Positions 55,601-63,583 of a stretch of DNA of 64,000 nt are shown piece by piece. Both the position numbers and the translations under genes were made by a program. Each line of letters opens with the position of its first letter. Positions within the stretch are counted from its first letter, which is position 1. Source of the stretch: Bacteroidota bacterium (GTDB lineage: Bacteria > Bacteroidota > Bacteroidia > Chitinophagales > Chitinophagaceae); the NCBI GenBank assembly GCA_028875875.1, contig JAGWUV010000015.1, positions 1 through 64,000 on the forward strand, in the 5' to 3' direction. The notes below the pieces were generated by a model. The model made no database searches, had not been told where the DNA came from, and was given only the letters and a program-made list of their open reading frames with translations.

Positions 55601-55805
55601 TTGCCCCTTCTTTTACATTGACTTTAAAGAGACCGTTTTGGTCTGTTACAGTTCCTTTTTGGGATTTTTTTTCTACAACGGAAGCGCCTTCTATCGGCTT
55701 TCCTTTCTCGTCGGTAACCTTACCGGTTACTGTAGAAACTTGCGCAAAGTTGCTCGTAATAGCAAACAGGATGGCGCAAAAAACCAGTAGCAGTTTTTTT
55801 CTCAT
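52635..55805 (-). CDS. SusC/RagA family TonB-linked outer-membrane transporter
   Basis: 1056 residues, full length. Signal peptide (cleavage near TSNFAQ), CarboxypepD_reg-like domain (VTGKVTDEKGKPIEGASVV, SAVGYGKQEV), the SusC signature after it (EVVVTALGIKREKKALGYGV), plug with ARVLNGKAPGVSIVSTSG and INIRGISTITGNSQPLWIVDG, and a 22-strand barrel ending in VRVTF. Imports large nutrient molecules powered by TonB. Transcribed first, ahead of susD and the third lipoprotein. Confidence 0.96.
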   Translation of the reverse strand: MRKKLLLVFCAILFAITSNFAQVSTVTGKVTDEKGKPIEGASVVEKKSQKGTVTDQNGLFKVNVKEGATLVISAVGYGKQEVTARNGLEVNASLKTQEADLSEVVVTALGIKREKKALGYGVSTVDKKDLEQRPEGDIARVLNGKAPGVSIVSTSGLSGSGTNINIRGISTITGNSQPLWIVDGVPFDGGTNNSSTDFTYGTQTSSRFLDLDPNNIESINILKGLSATTMYGSAGRNGVILVTTKNGSAGTTRKKSEVTVSQSYFMTQAILPEYNRSYGGGFDLSLGIAFFSNWGAKFTDPPAVVKHPYDRAALANVFPQFAGAPYYYKFYNSVHDFFRTGNSANTSINVNGSSGKLNYNMNYSYTGDNGYIPMNSMYKNTFGVGGSAKLTNNLTVSGTVNYVLDNVSSPPTSNSYGNNPSNTSVFGNVMYTPTAVDLMGLPWENPYDHSSVYYRGGNDIQNPRWTLYNAFTQDKVARIYGQMKIAYDLMKGLNLSYHVGFDNYTESQTYAQNKGGVFTPTGILRTSTGINTIMDHTLLLNFNRNLNSNFTLNVDGGFNARKYSYEQTGMTSTQQLVYGLMNHGNFITHDVKSENGSPLNYTQEKLLLGAFAQGQLGYKDYAYLNFGGRNDWASTVEQSNRSLFYPNVGVSFIPTSVISWLEGKKNVNYLKLRLGYSTSANFPDPYSTRPSLNIGTRQFLTSGGTAINTNALQSQLPNPDLKPELLKELEAGIEGRFFSNRMTVDLSLYNRVADNQILNRFLDPSTGYTFQQINAGKVTNKGIELSVGYDVIKNKNWRWHVDGLYTLNKSEVSDLPSYLTRINTSGYSNQGTFAMNGEPLGVIMGTYIQRDPKTGQRMVGVDGNYITANDIGIIGDPNALYKLTGISTLSYKAFSFRMQWDYTCGGDMYSGTVGALLGRGVTKDTEFDRAAPYILPGVLAGGVPNNIQISATQAYYGNSITNGAADETAIYDATCIRLREASLAYSLPTKMLSKLPFGSVSISISGSNLWYFAPNFPKYMHFDPESNGLGVGNGRGMEFLSGPSARRYGASVRVTF

Positions 55806-55846
55806 GTGCGTTAGTTTAGTTTAAGTACCGTTTGTGCTTTATTCGA

Positions 55847-55875
55847 TTAAAATACAACTTTCTCTAATTGCCAAA
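55847..55875 (-). promoter_or_regulatory. Candidate promoter of the SusCD operon
   Basis: On the minus strand TTTG (55875-55872), 17 bases, then TATTTTAA (55854-55847) resembles the -33 TTTG / -7 TAnnTTTG consensus, with the final TG missing. It would give a leader of about 35 bases before the susC ATG. No sigma/anti-sigma pair of the SusCD-regulating type adjoins the operon. The rest of 55876-56127 has nothing I recognise. Confidence 0.5.
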
Positions 55876-56127
55876 CTTTTGTTAAACATTATTTAAGCAA
55901 AATTTAAAATCTTCCCCCTCCGGATAGCCTTCCTGAAAAAGAATAAGCCGGGAGAATTTCATCCTGCCCTGCAAAAGGATTCTCCTTGTTTTCAAAAAAA
56001 TCATTTTAAAATGGTTACTTGTATAAACTACAGAAAATCAGCTTTTTAAGATAAAAAAATGAAGTTTTAGCGGTTCAAAACAGGTATTTTATCCTCTTTT
56101 TTTTATGCACAATCACCCAAAATTTAT

Positions 56128-56215
56128 TTTGCCATGTGCCCTATTATTGTAATTTAGTATCAGAATTTAATGGGTTAGTAAGTAAGAGGGCTGACAGCAA
56201 TGTTGGCCCTTTTGC
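56128..56215 (+). ncRNA. Candidate short RNA or radA leader attenuator
   Basis: TTTG at 56128-56131, 18 bases, then TAATTTAG at 56150-56157 resembles a promoter. From a start near 56163, about 50 bases run into a hairpin of ten pairs, AGGGCTGACA (56187-56196) with TGTTGGCCCT (56201-56210), closed by a GCAA tetraloop (GNRA type) and followed by TTTT. Two of the pairs are G-U. The radA ATG is about 100 bases downstream on the same strand. Confidence 0.5.
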
Positions 56216-56312
56216 GTATACTGCCAGTGCAATGGATACACCCATATTCACATTATTGAACCCGCCCGTTTAATATACTTCATTCAAAAAACATTCAATC
56301 TATCTTTAATCG

Positions 56313-57680
56313 ATGAGTAAAATCAAAACTGCTTTTTTTTGTAGTAACTGTGGTTATGAGAGTACTAAGTGGTTGGGTAAGTGTCCATCCTGTGCACAAT
56401 GGAATACATTCATTGAAGAAATACTTGATAAAAACAATAAAGAAGAAAGTTGGAAAGGATATACTGATGATAAGAAGAAAGCAAAAGCGATAGCAATTCA
56501 GGATGTTTCTTTTACTGAAGAAAAAAGAATTGTTACTCCCGATGCTGAGTTGAACCGTGTAACTGGCGGAGGAATTGTTCCGGGCAGTATTGTTCTGGTT
56601 GCAGGCGAGCCTGGTATCGGGAAAAGTACTTTGTTTTTACAGCTGGGCTTGCAAATGAAAAACCTGCTGGTATTATATATCAGCGGGGAAGAAAGCGAGC
56701 AGCAAATTAAAATGCGGGCTAACAGGTTAGCCATCAACAATGATAATTTTTACTTACTCACTGAAACATCAACACAAAGCATTTTCCAGGAAATAAAAAA
56801 ATTAAAACCCCAGCTTGTTATCATCGATTCTATACAAACGCTACAATCCAACTTTATAGATTCGTCTGCAGGAAGTATTTCACAGATAAGAGAATGTACT
56901 GCCGAATTTCAAAGGTTTGCCAAAGAAACAAATACACCTGTTTTTTTAATAGGCCACATTACCAAAGAAGGAAGCATTGCAGGCCCGAAAATTTTAGAAC
57001 ACATGGTGGATACGGTTTTGCAGTTTGAAGGCGACAGGCACTACGCATACCGCATTCTGCGTACGCTTAAAAACCGTTTTGGAAGCACATCGGAACTGGG
57101 CATTTACGAAATGGCAGGTGATGGCATGAGAACCGTAGCAAACCCCTCGGAAATTTTAATCGCACAAAGAGAAGACCAGCTAAGCGGCAGCGCCATTGCT
57201 GCTACCTTAGAAGGTATGCGACCCTTACTTATAGAAGTTCAGGCCCTGGTTACACAAAGTGTATACGGAACTCCCCAAAGAACAGTGAGTGGTTTTGATT
57301 TAAGAAGGCTGCAACTCTTACTGGCTGTTTTGGAAAAAAGAGGTGGATTTCATTTTGGTGTAAAAGATGTGTTTGTAAATATTGCAGGTGGATTAAAAGT
57401 TGAGGATCCTTCTATTGATCTTTCCGTTATCTGCGCATTACTCTCTTCTTACGAAGATATTCCGTTACCGAAACATATTTGTTTTGCTGGAGAAGTTGGA
57501 TTGAATGGCGAAATACGTGCCGTGAACAGGATTGAACAGCGTATTGCCGAAGCAGAAAAACTTGGGTTTGAAAAAATTATCGTTTCCAAATACAACAAAA
57601 AAAATATAGAAGCACATAAACCTAAAATTGAAGTGATTGCTTTAAGCCAGGTGCATGAAGTGTATCAATACTTATTTTAA
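56313..57680 (+). CDS. radA: DNA repair protein RadA
   Basis: 455 residues. RadA (Sms) is a hexameric ATPase of the RecA superfamily that helps recombination by branch migration. N-terminal zinc finger CSNCGYESTKWLGKCPSCAQW is referred to by its four cysteines at residues 10-31; Walker A is GEPGIGKST; Walker B LVIIDSIQTL; the family-specific KNRFG motif is in RTLKNRFGSTSELG; the C-terminal Lon-like domain closes the protein. Normal length, all key motifs. Followed by comF. Confidence 0.97.
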   Translation: MSKIKTAFFCSNCGYESTKWLGKCPSCAQWNTFIEEILDKNNKEESWKGYTDDKKKAKAIAIQDVSFTEEKRIVTPDAELNRVTGGGIVPGSIVLVAGEPGIGKSTLFLQLGLQMKNLLVLYISGEESEQQIKMRANRLAINNDNFYLLTETSTQSIFQEIKKLKPQLVIIDSIQTLQSNFIDSSAGSISQIRECTAEFQRFAKETNTPVFLIGHITKEGSIAGPKILEHMVDTVLQFEGDRHYAYRILRTLKNRFGSTSELGIYEMAGDGMRTVANPSEILIAQREDQLSGSAIAATLEGMRPLLIEVQALVTQSVYGTPQRTVSGFDLRRLQLLLAVLEKRGGFHFGVKDVFVNIAGGLKVEDPSIDLSVICALLSSYEDIPLPKHICFAGEVGLNGEIRAVNRIEQRIAEAEKLGFEKIIVSKYNKKNIEAHKPKIEVIALSQVHEVYQYLF

Positions 57681-57721
57681 AGATACTTGCATGATTGAAA
57701 TATTATTTTTATTTTTCAATC

Positions 57722-58423
57722 ATGATTAGCCGGTTGCAAACCTATCTCAAAGACTTTAGTCATCTTTTATTTCCTCATTACTGTGAAGGATGTGGAACAG
57801 ATACGCTTAGTTCCTCTTCAATTTTATGTGCCCAATGTTCCTTTCAATTACCGGTCACCAACTTTACGCAAACAGCAGATAACCCTGTTGAAAAAACTTT
57901 CTTCGGCCGCGTACACATTGAAAAAGCAACCGCAGCTTTTTACTTTACAAAAGATTCATTATTACAACAACTATTAATTGAATTAAAATACCGTAATCAT
58001 AAAGAAGCGGGCATTTATTTAGGCAAACTCCTTGGCCACCAGCTACAACAATCCGATAGGTTCAGTGATATTGATGCTTTAGTCCCTCTTCCCCTGAATC
58101 CTAAAAAAGAACAAAAGAGAGGATATAACCAGGCTGAAATTATTTGTAAAGGTATTCATGAGGTATGGAACAAGCCCATTCTTACCAACGTGGTAACAAG
58201 AGTTCAGTTTACAGAAACACAAACCAAACAAGACAGGGTGCATCGCTGGCAAAATATGAAAGATGTTTTTGCCGTTACAAACAGGCAGCAAATAACAGGC
58301 AAACATATATTACTGGTAGATGATGTGGTTACTACAGGCGCTACACTGGAAGCATGCGCTGCTGCAATGCAAAAAGACTCCGGTACAACTATCAGCATTG
58401 CTACAGTAGCCTATACTATTTAA
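57722..58423 (+). CDS. ComF family phosphoribosyltransferase-like protein
   Basis: 233 residues from the ATG at 57722. The N-terminal double zinc knuckle is seen (CEGCGTD..., SILCAQC) and the PRPP-binding loop LLVDDVVTTGATL near the end, with ALVPLPLNPKKEQKRGYNQAE before it. ComF supports natural transformation in Gram-positive and Gram-negative bacteria, probably by contacting primosomal protein PriA and ssDNA. It directly follows radA, also recombination-linked, and the window also holds a yifB/comM. Confidence 0.9.
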   Translation: MISRLQTYLKDFSHLLFPHYCEGCGTDTLSSSSILCAQCSFQLPVTNFTQTADNPVEKTFFGRVHIEKATAAFYFTKDSLLQQLLIELKYRNHKEAGIYLGKLLGHQLQQSDRFSDIDALVPLPLNPKKEQKRGYNQAEIICKGIHEVWNKPILTNVVTRVQFTETQTKQDRVHRWQNMKDVFAVTNRQQITGKHILLVDDVVTTGATLEACAAAMQKDSGTTISIATVAYTI

Positions 58424-58492
58424 CAAACATACTTTACCTAACTTTACCAACCTTTTTTATACTTCATTGTTATAATCCAAAAAATTTGTTTT

Positions 58493-59026
58493 ATGAAAAT
58501 TTTACTCACTATACTAGGCCTTTCAGTTGCCAGTATTTTTTCTCCTGTAAAAAATTACAGCATACACAGTTTTAAAGTAAAAGCGCTGGATGGTAACTCC
58601 ATCGATTTTTCTAAATTCAAAGGCAAGAAAATATTGGTTGTGAATACAGCTTCCAAATGCGGATTCACCCCGCAATATGAGGCATTGGAGAAAGTATACG
58701 AACAATATAAAGATAAGCTGGTGATCGTGGGGTTCCCCTGCAACCAGTTTGGCGGACAAGAACCGGGTAGCAGCCAAGAAATTCAAAGCTTTTGCAAAAA
58801 AAATTATGGCGTAACATTTCCTATGGCCGAGAAAATAGATGTCAAAGGGGATAACATAGCACCTATTTATAAGTGGCTCACTTCAAAAGCGGAAAATGGT
58901 GTGCTGGATGCTACCATCACATGGAATTTTAATAAATTTTTACTTGATGAGAATGGGAAGCTCTTAGCCTATTTCCCAAGCCAGGTTACACCGGATAGTC
59001 AGGAGATTATTAAGTATCTGAAATAA
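58493..59026 (+). CDS. Glutathione peroxidase family protein
   Basis: 177 residues. A short N-terminal hydrophobic stretch (ILLTILGLSVASIFS) suggests export. The catalytic Cys is in NTASKCGFTPQYEAL, the Gln in GFPCNQFGGQEPG and the Trp/Asn in TWNFNKFLLD. A Cys replaces selenocysteine, as is usual in bacteria. Such enzymes commonly use thioredoxin rather than glutathione to reduce peroxides. An independent gene with a bidirectional terminator after it. Confidence 0.93.
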   Translation: MKILLTILGLSVASIFSPVKNYSIHSFKVKALDGNSIDFSKFKGKKILVVNTASKCGFTPQYEALEKVYEQYKDKLVIVGFPCNQFGGQEPGSSQEIQSFCKKNYGVTFPMAEKIDVKGDNIAPIYKWLTSKAENGVLDATITWNFNKFLLDENGKLLAYFPSQVTPDSQEIIKYLK

Positions 59027-59033
59027 CCAAAAT

Positions 59034-59060
59034 AAAAAGCCTCCGAAAGGAGGCTTTTTA
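59034..59060 (+). terminator. Bidirectional terminator
   Basis: AAAAAGCCTCC and GGAGGCTTTTT pair perfectly around GAAA. It closes both the peroxidase gene and the convergent small secreted protein gene. Confidence 0.92.
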
Positions 59061-59063
59061 TTT

Positions 59064-59450
59064 TTATTGTCCATTATTTTTTCTTTTCACCACATCAATG
59101 GTCAATCTGGTATGAGGCGGACTATCATACATTAAGCATTGCACACACCCCGTATTTTTCCCGTTATCTCCTTCAACAACAAATTCAAATTCTTCCCCCA
59201 AGCCAATACTCTTTCTTAAAAAATCACATCTGTTCTTTACCAAAAAAACATGCTGATACGTTTCTGAATGATCATTGGGAGCCTCCCATTCCTCCTGCCC
59301 AAGATAATAATATTCATCGCTTAAAATCTCTACTACCACACTGGCGCATGATGTGTATACCAATCTTCCTTTAATTATACCAGTCTTTGTTTGAGCTGAG
59401 ACACCTATTGCTAAAAAAAATAACGTAATTAACAAACCAGATTTCCTCAT
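59064..59450 (-). CDS. Small secreted protein, unknown
   Basis: 128 residues with a clear signal peptide (cleavage near IGVSAQ, residue 19). The mature part of about 109 residues has four cysteines (in YTSCAS, KNRCDF and GCVQC), which may form disulfides or bind metal, and mostly short beta-like stretches. I recognise no family. It stands alone, convergent with the peroxidase gene. Confidence 0.65.
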   Translation of the reverse strand: MRKSGLLITLFFLAIGVSAQTKTGIIKGRLVYTSCASVVVEILSDEYYYLGQEEWEAPNDHSETYQHVFLVKNRCDFLRKSIGLGEEFEFVVEGDNGKNTGCVQCLMYDSPPHTRLTIDVVKRKNNGQ

Positions 59451-59666
59451 TCATTCAAAATTTAAAGAATGCGAAACTAAGTTTTATTCAGTTAATCATA
59501 ATTAAAAAAAACTCAAATTGACACTTTTTTTACAGTTATCACTAAAAGTAGTAACAACAACTACAGAAGTTTCACAAAATCATTATTGGCTATAAATTTT
59601 TAATCACTTCAATCATCTTTTTTCTTCATTCGTTAGTTATCATCATTCCGTTTATCTTCGTTGCCC

Positions 59667-60863
59667 ATGCTGTTAAAAGATGTTATAGGACAACAGGAAG
59701 TAAAACAACACCTGGTTGAAATGGTACAACAAAACCGTTTGAGCCATGCACTGCTTTTTTTGGGTAAAGAAGGCAGTGGCGCACTTCCTTTGGCACTGGC
59801 TTTTGCCCAATACGTGGTGAGCCAGCCGCAGGCGGCACCTGTAGTAGAGGACCTATTTGGTGGCTTTACCGCATTGGAAGTAACGCCTTCCTTTATCTCG
59901 CCTGATGAGATACAATCACAACCGGCATTCCAGCGTGCCGAGCAATTAATCCATCCCGATCTCCATTTTTCGTATCCCGTTATTCCTAAAAAAAGTGGCG
60001 ACAAACCCGTTAGTGCCGATTATATCAATGAATGGCGGGAGTTCATTAAACTTTATCCTTATGGTAATGTGTACGACTGGCTGCAATTTATTGGAGCAGA
60101 AAACAAACAGGGAAACATTACGGCAGATGAATGCAACGATATTATTCGTAAGCTCAATTTAAAAAGTTTCGAAAGTGAATACAAGGTTTTAATGCTTTGG
60201 ATGCCTGAATATTTAGGTAAGGAAGGCAACAAACTATTAAAGCTGATTGAAGAACCACCTGCCAATACGCTATTCATCTTGGTTGCTGAAAATGACGAAC
60301 AAATATTACCCACTATCCTCAGTCGCTGCCAGCTTGTAAAAATTCCCATGCCCGAGGCAACAGACATTGAGGCCGCACTGATTACTCGTTCCAATGCTTC
60401 ACCCGAAACAGCGAGGCAAATTGCCGCCATCTGCGAAGGCAATTACCGGGAGGCTTTACAATTATTGCAACACTCTGAAGAAGACTGGCAAAGCCTGTTA
60501 CGCGAATGGCTCAATGCCACCCTGAAAGGGGGGCCTGTGGCACAGATCAAATTCACCGAAGAAGCCAGCAAACTGGGCCGTGAAAAACAAAAACAATTCC
60601 TGCGTTACTTTAATCATCTGCTCGAGCAGAGTATCCGCATAAAAGTAATGGGTGCAGAAAATATTACAGTAGCCGATAATGAAAGAGATTTTGCCCAGCG
60701 ATTAAATAAGATCGCATCGGTAAGCCAGCAACAGGCCATTATTGATGAACTTGATAAAGCTTCGTACTATATCGAACGTAATGCCAACAGCAAAATGCTC
60801 TTCCAGGCACTTACCATCAAGCTGTTTCACATTATCCAAAACAAAACTATCGTAAGCGCCTGA
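59667..60863 (+). CDS. holB: DNA polymerase III subunit delta'
   Basis: 398 residues from the ATG at 59667; a TTG at 59661 is the alternative. A clamp-loader subunit of AAA+ fold that helps place the sliding clamp. Seen: DVIGQQEVKQHLVEMV, LIEEPPANTLFILVAE, ILPTILSRCQLVKIP with sensor arginine. The P-loop is GKEGSGALPL, without the Lys, as is common for delta'. Unusually, residues 52-90, where the family usually has a zinc knuckle with four Cys, hold an acidic, Gly-containing insert with no cysteine. Followed by ricT, an arrangement common in Bacteroidota. Confidence 0.92.
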   Translation: MLLKDVIGQQEVKQHLVEMVQQNRLSHALLFLGKEGSGALPLALAFAQYVVSQPQAAPVVEDLFGGFTALEVTPSFISPDEIQSQPAFQRAEQLIHPDLHFSYPVIPKKSGDKPVSADYINEWREFIKLYPYGNVYDWLQFIGAENKQGNITADECNDIIRKLNLKSFESEYKVLMLWMPEYLGKEGNKLLKLIEEPPANTLFILVAENDEQILPTILSRCQLVKIPMPEATDIEAALITRSNASPETARQIAAICEGNYREALQLLQHSEEDWQSLLREWLNATLKGGPVAQIKFTEEASKLGREKQKQFLRYFNHLLEQSIRIKVMGAENITVADNERDFAQRLNKIASVSQQQAIIDELDKASYYIERNANSKMLFQALTIKLFHIIQNKTIVSA

Positions 60864-61155
60864 TACCCGTTTGGCAATAATTTCCTTATTTTTGACCGTT
60901 AGGGAAAGATTATGTGGTAACGGGCTATTGTGCAAATAGCAACTTTTGTTGCGTCGCACACTTGTACTATCTATCATTCATCAGCCTATTTTATTATATA
61001 AAGCCAACCCGGATGGCTGCAGATCATAAAAGCTGAACAGCATTACAAAATGCTGAAGTGAGTGACACAACAGGTGTTCAGTAATGACTCCAATGCTCGT
61101 TCAATCCTCATAACTTCTCTATTTTAATTTTAAAGAACACTAAACCAACAATAGA

Positions 61156-62499
61156 ATGGGTTGCGGATCTTGTGGAACGGGAAAACCGAACGGATGTAAA
61201 AGCAATGGCGGCTGCAGCACAGGCGGTTGTAACCGCCTGAACGTACACGACTGGTTACAGAACTTACCCATCGGCGATGCGGAAAGCAGTTGTAAAGTAA
61301 TTGAGGTAAGCTTTAAACAGGGAAGCAGAAAAGAATTTTATCGCAATACCACCTTACAATATTTTGAAAAAGGTGATTACGTTACCGTAGAAGGCGTGGG
61401 CGGTTTTGATGTAGGTGAAGTATTGCTTACCGGTGAGCTGGTACGTTTACAAATGAAGAAAAAAGGGGTAGATGAGTTTAACCCCGAAATGAAAAAAGTG
61501 TTGCGCAAAAGCACAGACAGGGATATTGAAAGCTACCGCATCAGTAAAGACAGGGAACCTTCTGTACAGGCCCGAAGCAGGGAACTAGCATTGCAACTGA
61601 ACCTGAAAATGAAACTGAGTGAAGTAGAAATCCAGGCCGATGGCAAAAAAGCTACTTTCTTTTATACGGCAGAAGATCGTGTTGATTTCCGCGAACTGAT
61701 CAAATTTTATGCCGGCGAGTTCAAGCTAAAAGTAGAGATGAGGCAGATTGGTATCAGGCAGGAAGCCGCTAAAGTGGGCGGCATTGGAAGTTGTGGCCGC
61801 GAATTATGCTGCAGCACATGGCTGAATGATTTTAAGAGCGTGAACACCACAGCGGCACGTTATCAAAACCTGTCCATCAATCAAACCAAGCTAAGCGGCC
61901 AGTGCGGACGTTTAAAATGTTGCCTCAACTATGAACTGGATACATATTTAGATGCTTTACAGCATTTCCCGGATAATGCCGATATATTGGAAATAGCCAA
62001 AGGCACTGCCATACTTATTAAAAAAGATATCTTCAAAAACCTGATGTGGTATATGATACAAGGTGGCAGTAAACACTACCCTGTTACCATTCAGCGTGTA
62101 AAAGAGATCAAGAGATTGAATATGCAGGGCATTAAGCCGGAAGAACTGGAAGCGGTGGAAGTTATCAGCGGCAAACCGAAAGAAGTGGAACCACAATTTG
62201 TTGATGTAGTAGGACAAATTAGCTTGCGGAGCCTTGAAAAGAATGATCGCAGGAGAAAAGAACAACAAAGAGAAAACAGGCAACAGGAAAGAAGGCAGGA
62301 GCAGCAAAGGGGTAGAGAACAGGAACCGAGGAACAGGGGTAACGAGCCAAGAAACCCCAACCAGCAACGCCCACAGCAGGAAAGGGATAGAAATACGCCG
62401 AGGCCACAGCAGCAACGTCAACAACAGCAACAAAGGCAGCCGAACAGGCCGCCACAGCAAAGGCCCCAACAGGAAAAGAAGAAAGACCAGACAGATTAA
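61156..62499 (+). CDS. ricT: RicT/PSP1 family iron-sulfur regulatory protein
   Basis: 447 residues. RicT (YaaT) of Bacillus is part of the RicA-F-T complex with two [4Fe-4S] clusters that steers RNase Y. The PSP1 core is at about residues 35-300, with GIGSCGRELCCSTWL and GQCGRLKCCLNYELD, the conserved cysteine segments. A Cys-rich head (Cys 3, 6, 14, 20 and 25) precedes it, and the last 85 residues are a Gln/Arg/Pro-rich tail without structure. It starts about 290 bases after holB; no terminator separates them. No gldH follows. Confidence 0.9.
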   Translation: MGCGSCGTGKPNGCKSNGGCSTGGCNRLNVHDWLQNLPIGDAESSCKVIEVSFKQGSRKEFYRNTTLQYFEKGDYVTVEGVGGFDVGEVLLTGELVRLQMKKKGVDEFNPEMKKVLRKSTDRDIESYRISKDREPSVQARSRELALQLNLKMKLSEVEIQADGKKATFFYTAEDRVDFRELIKFYAGEFKLKVEMRQIGIRQEAAKVGGIGSCGRELCCSTWLNDFKSVNTTAARYQNLSINQTKLSGQCGRLKCCLNYELDTYLDALQHFPDNADILEIAKGTAILIKKDIFKNLMWYMIQGGSKHYPVTIQRVKEIKRLNMQGIKPEELEAVEVISGKPKEVEPQFVDVVGQISLRSLEKNDRRRKEQQRENRQQERRQEQQRGREQEPRNRGNEPRNPNQQRPQQERDRNTPRPQQQRQQQQQRQPNRPPQQRPQQEKKKDQTD

Positions 62500-62817
62500 G
62501 GAACTGTTATAATACATAAAAGTTTCACATCGGTACAAGAAGGTAGCAGGCCAATAACAATAGAACGGATCAATACTATTGTTCTTTCGCTAAATCCTCT
62601 TTGATGGGTGTGAGACTTTTTTATTTACCGCCTCATCAAATCACCAGAACGATATGTGGAAACAGTATATGAATATGGTTGTTGGTTTACTGTTATGTAA
62701 TCGATGTTTACACACAAACAGTATCATGAATTTTATCATGTATGAAGCCGTTAATTAAGACTACCTTTACGTTGTTGTGAACTATTTTCAATTCACCATT
62801 ACTGAATCAACTTAACT
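62500..62817. other. Intergenic region
   Basis: About 320 bases between ricT and the exporter gene with no convincing gene. A frame of 34 codons at 62654-62758 is hydrophobic but has nothing to support it. No strong hairpin is visible. Confidence 0.4.
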
Positions 62818-63576
62818 ATGGAGGAAGCAACGGAGTTAGGTTCTTTGTTACTGGATGTAGGTGTTTCATTGTTACAGTCGGGTGCCAGTTGCAGCAGGAT
62901 AAGGATAACAATGAGGCGTTTTGCAACAGCTTATCATTATGATGCACATATTTCCATAGGACCCAAATCTATCTCACTTACCCTGAATGATGAACAGGAA
63001 CAGCCTGTATTCACAGGTGTACACAGCACACCGGCACAAGGCGTTAATTTCAAGATCATTTCCGGCATCAGCCGGTTAAGCTGGGATACCGTTGAACATA
63101 AATTATCTCTTCAGCAAGTACGGAACGAACTTAACCGCCTACTGAGTTTACCTCATTATCCAAGATGGGTGATTTTATTCTTTGTTAGCCTCGCCGGTTC
63201 TGCTTTTTGCTTTTCGTTTGGAGGCAAGGCCATTGAAATGATGATCACATTCGGAGCTACTTTTTTCGGCCTGTTCATCAGGCAGGAGGCATTGAAGAAA
63301 AAATTCAATTCCAATATCTGCGTATATGCCGGATCGTTAGCTGCCGCTTTATTTGCAGGCGCTTTTATCAAAGCAGGAGTTAACATAAACCTGGAACATG
63401 CATTTGCAACTTCTGTACTATTTCTTATTCCCGGCGTTCCGCTGATCAACTGTTTTACAGACTTGATCGATGGAAACACGTTAAATGGTTTGGTGAGAGG
63501 AATGAATGCTATTATTATTTCATTGGCTATTGCATTAGGCTTATTAACTGCAATGCTTATTTACCAGTTGCAATAA
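62818..63576 (+). CDS. Threonine/serine exporter family, N-terminal half (DUF1212)
   Basis: 252 residues. The soluble N-terminal part carries LGSLLLDVGVSLLQSGASCSRIRITMRR, typical of ThrE N-domains, and the C-terminal part has about four membrane helices (WVILFFVSLAGSAFCFSFGG, LFLIPGVPLINCFTDLIDG). It corresponds to the first half of Corynebacterium ThrE, which exports threonine and serine. It pairs with the second-half gene seven bases downstream. Confidence 0.88.
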   Translation: MEEATELGSLLLDVGVSLLQSGASCSRIRITMRRFATAYHYDAHISIGPKSISLTLNDEQEQPVFTGVHSTPAQGVNFKIISGISRLSWDTVEHKLSLQQVRNELNRLLSLPHYPRWVILFFVSLAGSAFCFSFGGKAIEMMITFGATFFGLFIRQEALKKKFNSNICVYAGSLAAALFAGAFIKAGVNINLEHAFATSVLFLIPGVPLINCFTDLIDGNTLNGLVRGMNAIIISLAIALGLLTAMLIYQLQ

Positions 63577-63583
63577 TTTATTT

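Noticed and set aside
62200-62500. Long opposite-strand frames over the ricT tail
   Set aside because: They arise from the repeated Gln/Arg codons of the ricT tail and encode low-complexity hydrophobic sequence.
61957-62538. 193-codon minus-strand frame
   Set aside because: A shadow of ricT produced by its biased codons; no homology pattern or start context.
62654-62758. Hydrophobic frame of 34 codons between ricT and the exporter gene
   Set aside because: No recognisable signal, no conserved motif and low information; chance frames of this size are expected in AT-rich gaps.
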